Assembly (NCBI GenBank): GCA_024364805.1
Contig: CM044500.1
Location: 54,929,818-54,950,651 of the forward strand
Direction: 5' to 3'
DNA length: 20,834 bases
Source: Euprymna scolopes
Lineage: Eukaryota > Mollusca > Cephalopoda > Sepiida > Sepiolidae
Part shown: positions 17,644 to 20,834 of the stretch, one piece after another
How the letters are laid out: each line of letters opens with the position of its first letter
Numbering within the stretch: position 1 is the stretch's first letter
Made by a program: the position numbers and the translations under genes
The notes under the pieces: model-generated
What the model was told of the DNA's origin: nothing
What the model saw: the letters and a program-made list of their open reading frames with translations, nothing else
Database searches by the model: none

Positions 17644-17882
17644 CTGAAAATTAAATTATTTAATCATTAAAAAAGTGATTTTTAATGAATATTTCAGTAC
17701 AAGAAATGTTTTATAATGTTGTCAATGGTTGCAGTCACATATTGGAAATAGATTAAAAGTTACGAACATAGATTGTTGAATTTGTACTAAAGTATTTCAA
17801 GATATGTGAAATCAGGCCCACAAAAAATATCTCAACAAATTCTAACAGAATTCGTTTTTATTTCTGAGACACAATACTTTTA
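17644..17882 (-). other. Intron sequence next to the acyl-CoA synthetase exon
   Basis: This is AT-rich sequence with no element recognised. The intron probably continues to the window edge and holds the Tc1-like element and the LINE fragment. Confidence 0.5.
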
Positions 17883-18178
17883 TAAACCCTGTGTATTGCT
17901 TTATTACAGGTCAATATGTTTTTAATTTTGAAATTGCTATGAAACGCAGAGAAGTGAAATTTGGTATAACACTGGAAGAGCATTACAAGGTGCCTTATTT
18001 CCCTGATTTTTATGGAATTCAAACAAATATTTTGAAAATTATGGCAATTTTTCTATTTTCTTGCAATTTTAAGTGTGTCACTTTATTGCAAGTGTATAAA
18101 AAAGTTTTCGGTAATAAAACAATATGCTAATTTCATATTTCTATTTACATGAAATAAAGAACATATCCAGTAACAATA

Positions 18179-19223
18179 TTAACCAAAAAGACGAACGAAT
18201 TTCACATTATTTTGTTTAAGGAAATAATTATCAACATAACTCCCATGCTTCAAAATCACTTTGAATAGCCTCTTGTCAACTGATGATATAATTCGGCGGA
18301 TTTGAGATGATATGATCATATAGGAAACTTCCTAAATCTTCTTCTAAAGTTCATCCTTCAACAAAATTTGAACACCTCCTTCATAAACTTTCATCTTTAT
18401 TATTGACCAGAGCTGCTCAATTGGGTTTATATCTGGAGAACAAGGTGGCCATGTCATCAAATTTTCTCCATTAATACCTAATGACTTAAGGTAGAAACTC
18501 GCAGCCTTGGCTGCGTGGGATGGCACATTGTCGTGCATAAAAATCAATTTGTGGTGACACGCCAATGGAAGGTCATCAAGCCATGGTGACAAATGCTCAT
18601 TTAAAAATAAAATATAAGACTTTTTTGTCAGTTTAACACCTTCTGGCACTCGAAATGGTCCAATTAGTTCATCACAGATTATTCCAGTCCAAAACATGGC
18701 ACCTCCACCTCCCTGTTGACGACGGAATCGATGAGAGGGGGAATCCAAGAGGACACCAAACTTTGGCCCACCCATCTGGTCCGTCAAGGGTTGATCTGAT
18801 CTCATTGATGAAAATAAAATTTTCAAAGCTGGTTTTCATGTATTTCTGAGCCCAAGCCAAACGTTTTTCCTTATGAGTTTGGTTTAAAACAGGCCTTGCT
18901 ATGGGCTTAACTCTTCTTGCAATTTCGTTTAAGACATTGCAGTGTGTCTTTTTGGACAAGAAAGGTATTCCAGTTTTGTGAAATATAGCAGCACTGTTGC
19001 TGCCCAGCTGCTTGATAAATTGACAGCGAATTTTTCTAACATCACAAGCAGAAACTGACTTTTTGTGTTTTTGTCCTTCCTTGTTTGGATTTTCAACAAA
19101 TGAAGACAATGTTCTTTGATCTCTTCCAAGCTCCTTGGCTAGATCTATGAGAAATAAATCTTCTGTAAAGTCTGCAACAACACGTTCCTTTTTATTAGTC
19201 GTCAATCAACCCTTTCTAGGCAT
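18179..19223 (-). pseudogene. Tc1-like DD37E transposase, nearly full length
   Basis: The start MPRKG is followed by an in-frame TGA and then LTTNKKERVVADF. The N-terminal helix-turn-helix region is LFLIDLAKELGRDQRTLSSF. The catalytic core begins FENFIFINEIRSTLDGPDGW, where the first Asp of the usual TDE is Asn. A frameshift follows near 18780, just after this motif. The second frame reads GGGGAMFWTGIICDELIGPF, then KLIFMHDNVPSHAAK with the second Asp. WPPCSPDINPIEQLW carries the Glu, with 37 residues between Asp and Glu. The C-terminus SVDKRLFKVILKHGSYVDN is in a further frame segment with stops near 18340. Length about 348 codons is normal for Tc1-like proteins. It is dead, but recently so. 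Confidence 0.88.
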
Positions 19224-19300
19224 TTTGGGAGAAAATAGAAAAGTTAGCATAATTTTCAAAATATTTGTTCAAATTCTACAAAAATCAGATAAATAAGGCA

Positions 19301-19432
19301 CATTGCAGTGTGTCTTTTTGGATAAGAAAGGTATTCCAGCTTTGTGAAATATAGCAGCACTGTTGCTGCCCGGCTGCTTGATAAATTGACAGCAAATTTT
19401 TTTTTTTTTTTTTTTTGGACAAGAAAGGTATT
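19301..19432 (-). repeat. Transposase segment duplicated into the right inverted repeat
   Basis: 19301-19402 copies 18935-19036 in the same orientation with four differences in about 102 bases, all transitions. It would encode QFIKQPGSNSAAIFHK and GIPFLSKKTHCNV. A run of 20 T follows (19397-19416), then a second copy of GGACAAGAAAGGTATT (source near 18955). The left inverted repeat has no equivalent at this point. Confidence 0.92.
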
Positions 19433-19525
19433 GCTTCAGTGAACGAAATTTCACTTCTCTGCATTTCATAATAATTTCAAAATTAAACACATGTTGACAT
19501 GCAATAAAGTAATACACAGGGTTTA

Positions 19526-20354
19526 ATATAACAGCTTTCAACCATTTGATGAAATGTCAGTTTACCAATATTTTTGTAGGGTTGTTTTTTTTTATAAGTG
19601 GAAAAGTCAAGAGTGAAGCAGTTTAATTATGAACAAACTCATTACAGATACAAAGAAGAAACTAAAAAAAAATGTTATTTAATGAATTGTTTTTCAAACC
19701 AAACAGTTTTATAGGCCTTATATGCTTAAAACAACTATTGATACTTTTATGAGAGATCGTTTTAACATCTTTGTTTGTTGCGTATGGAAATGCATTAATT
19801 ATTTTTAAGTTATTCAGTTTAAATAAAAAAATTTCTTTTAAATTAATGGTAATGTTTCAGAATAGGACTCTAAGTCTCTTGTTCTGGAATGGGAAAAATG
19901 ACAGGTTAGTTCAGGGTGAGCAACAAACAAATGTATTGAATGATTTGGATCAGAGTGTGACCTCAGTGATAGAAATGACATCATTTACATCCAACAAGTC
20001 ACATGATCTTTCCTAAAATTGGGCTGTGAAGTGATAGTTAGCCCCATACCTGGGTGGGACGGGGACAAGTCATAAAACGGTTCTGTCCATCTTGCTTGAT
20101 TAATTTCATTCTCTTGTCTACAAGCATGTAAATTGATAATATACTGCAGCATTTGATGATGAAAGTTTGTTCCTTTTCATGGCCTCCAACAGAACTTGGG
20201 GCTAATGAAAGATAGCATTGTTTTTCAATGGAAACTATCTGGCATTATAAAAGGGGGCTTTGTCAATCAAACTTTTCCTTTGCATGTCTCTGAAATATGT
20301 GGTCAAACAACAGTTTCACACTTTTTTATGCAACCATTTGCATTATTGTTGTAT
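19526..20354. other. Probable intron, nothing firmly recognised
   Basis: AT-rich in its first part and more mixed from 19850. I searched the minus strand for the preceding acyl-CoA synthetase exon and did not find it. Confidence 0.45.
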
Positions 20355-20600
20355 TTTGCGAAATCTTTAGAGCTACACCAGTTGCACAGTGACCATCAGA
20401 CAATGCAATGTGGCATTGTATGGTCATCCTCTCCGTATTCGCAAATAGTTGGGTCAGTTTTATGGCCTGATCTCGTCATAACAATTTTTGATCCACCCAT
20501 TCCTATTCGCAAGTGGTTGGGTGTTTTCCACTGGAGCCAGAATGCTTCTGAACCAGAAGGGAAAAACCTCAAAAGAGGAAATTCCTGTGTCAGTCAAAGT
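20355..20600 (-). pseudogene. LINE ORF2 C-terminal fragment
   Basis: On the minus strand LQWKTPNHLRIGMGGSKIV is followed by DPTICEYGEDDHTMPHCIV and a stop. This pattern (LNRxRTGxGR, spacer, C-x-C-G-x-x-x-x-T-x-x-H) is the tail found after the reverse transcriptase in many Jockey-like LINEs. The second Cys of the C-x-C pair is Tyr here. Weak similarity may extend upstream to about 20690. It is a short decayed relic, and the opposite-strand open frame across it is not a gene. Confidence 0.5.
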
Positions 20601-20795
20601 GAGGATACATTGTCTAACCATCTGGTGTGCAACTGTTTCTTCCTGAGATGTTGTAAGGGGTTTGACACGGATGATGAAGCTTTTCCTTGACTTTAATCAG
20701 TTATTTTGAAGCAAGGCAAATTTCTGTTCAATTTTGCCATCAGATTTGCTGGTTGTTTGGTGCTAGAAAGGTAAAAGATTAAATCACCTGTTGCT

Positions 20796-20834
20796 GACGA
20801 CAGTGATGACGACAGTGATGACGACTGTGATGAC
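20796..20834. repeat. 12-bp tandem repeat at the window edge
   Basis: GACGACAGTGAT occurs twice perfectly, then once with one change (GACGACTGTGAT), and the array continues past the window. In one plus frame it would encode DDSD repeats, but no exon context is visible. Confidence 0.9.

Larger units (their letters stand above)
17885..19523 (-). mobile_element. Tc1-like DD37E transposon with long inverted repeats
   Basis: The left terminus AACCCTGTGTATTGCTTTAT pairs with the reverse complement of the right terminus, AACCCTGTGTATTACTTTAT, and TA flanks both. The inverted repeats continue for about 175 bp, through GCAGAGAAGTGAAATTT, GTGCCTTATTT and AAATATTTTGAAAATTATG. The right repeat is interrupted by about 130 bp copied from the transposase gene (19301-19432). 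The transposase gene lies between the repeats on the minus strand, and its start codon is only a few bases inside the right repeat. The whole element is present, but the gene is disrupted. Confidence 0.88.

Noticed and set aside
17891-18130. 79-codon open frame on the plus strand
   Set aside because: It lies within the left inverted repeat of the Tc1-like element, so it is terminal repeat sequence and not a gene.
19861-19903. Exon-like stretch between TTTCAG and GTTAGT
   Set aside because: Splice-like borders around 43 bases are expected by chance, and the translation matches nothing I know.
20196-20690. 164-codon open frame on the plus strand
   Set aside because: The protein has no recognisable domain, while the opposite strand carries LINE C-terminal motifs. 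I take it as an antisense shadow.

Overview
The window reads as intronic and intergenic DNA of an AT-rich animal genome. It has spliced exons with GT/AG borders, long homopolymer T tracts, CA/AT/AG microsatellites, and many decayed DNA transposons and MITEs. The recurring GGGAGATAACTC-type motif and the mix of Tc1/mariner, hAT and foldback elements suggest a mollusc or a close lophotrochozoan relative. That placement is inference, not something the sequence proves.

Only two host genes can be supported, and they converge tail to tail. On the + strand at the left are the last two coding exons of SMC4, the condensin ATPase (2171-2354 and 4365-4526). They carry the ABC signature, Walker B and the C-terminus. 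On the - strand at 17551-17643 is a 30-residue terminal exon of an acyl-CoA synthetase of the ACSM (medium-chain) type. It is too short to show as a long open frame. Its upstream exons should lie beyond base 20834, so 17644-20834 is probably intron. About 13 kb between the two genes holds no host coding sequence that I can recognise.

Layout from left to right. 1-2170 is SMC4 intron with an internally deleted DD37D (maT-like) mariner at 196-1090. 2355-4364 is the last SMC4 intron, holding a foldback MITE with a second foldback element nested inside it. 4761-4946 is a small Tc1-type remnant in the SMC4 3' region. 5706-6615 is a Tigger/pogo-like deletion derivative. 7760-8156, 8860-8975, 9451-9845, 10044-10441, 10551-10762 and 10807-11199 are successive MITEs and foldback elements. 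11240-12150 holds LINE debris. 12253-12545 is a tRNA-derived SINE candidate. 12716-13015 is an unrecognised GC-richer island. 13110-14795 carries two copies of another foldback family. 15015-16230 holds tandem repeats, microsatellites, a tRNA-like relic and a second hAT MITE. 16239-17189 holds a third copy of the first foldback family, a U2 snRNA-like fragment and another foldback. 17885-19523 is a nearly complete Tc1-like DD37E element with long terminal inverted repeats, one of which has captured a copy of part of the transposase gene. 20355-20834 ends with a LINE C-terminal fragment and a 12-bp tandem repeat.

The strongest oddities are the duplicated transposase segment inside a transposon end, the U2-like fragment joined to a unit that recurs nearby, the recurrence of one short motif in the centres of structurally different foldback elements, and a CA microsatellite that starts inside a MITE terminus. 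I saw no complete new multi-gene system. All family assignments are from memory and visual comparison; no database search was run.
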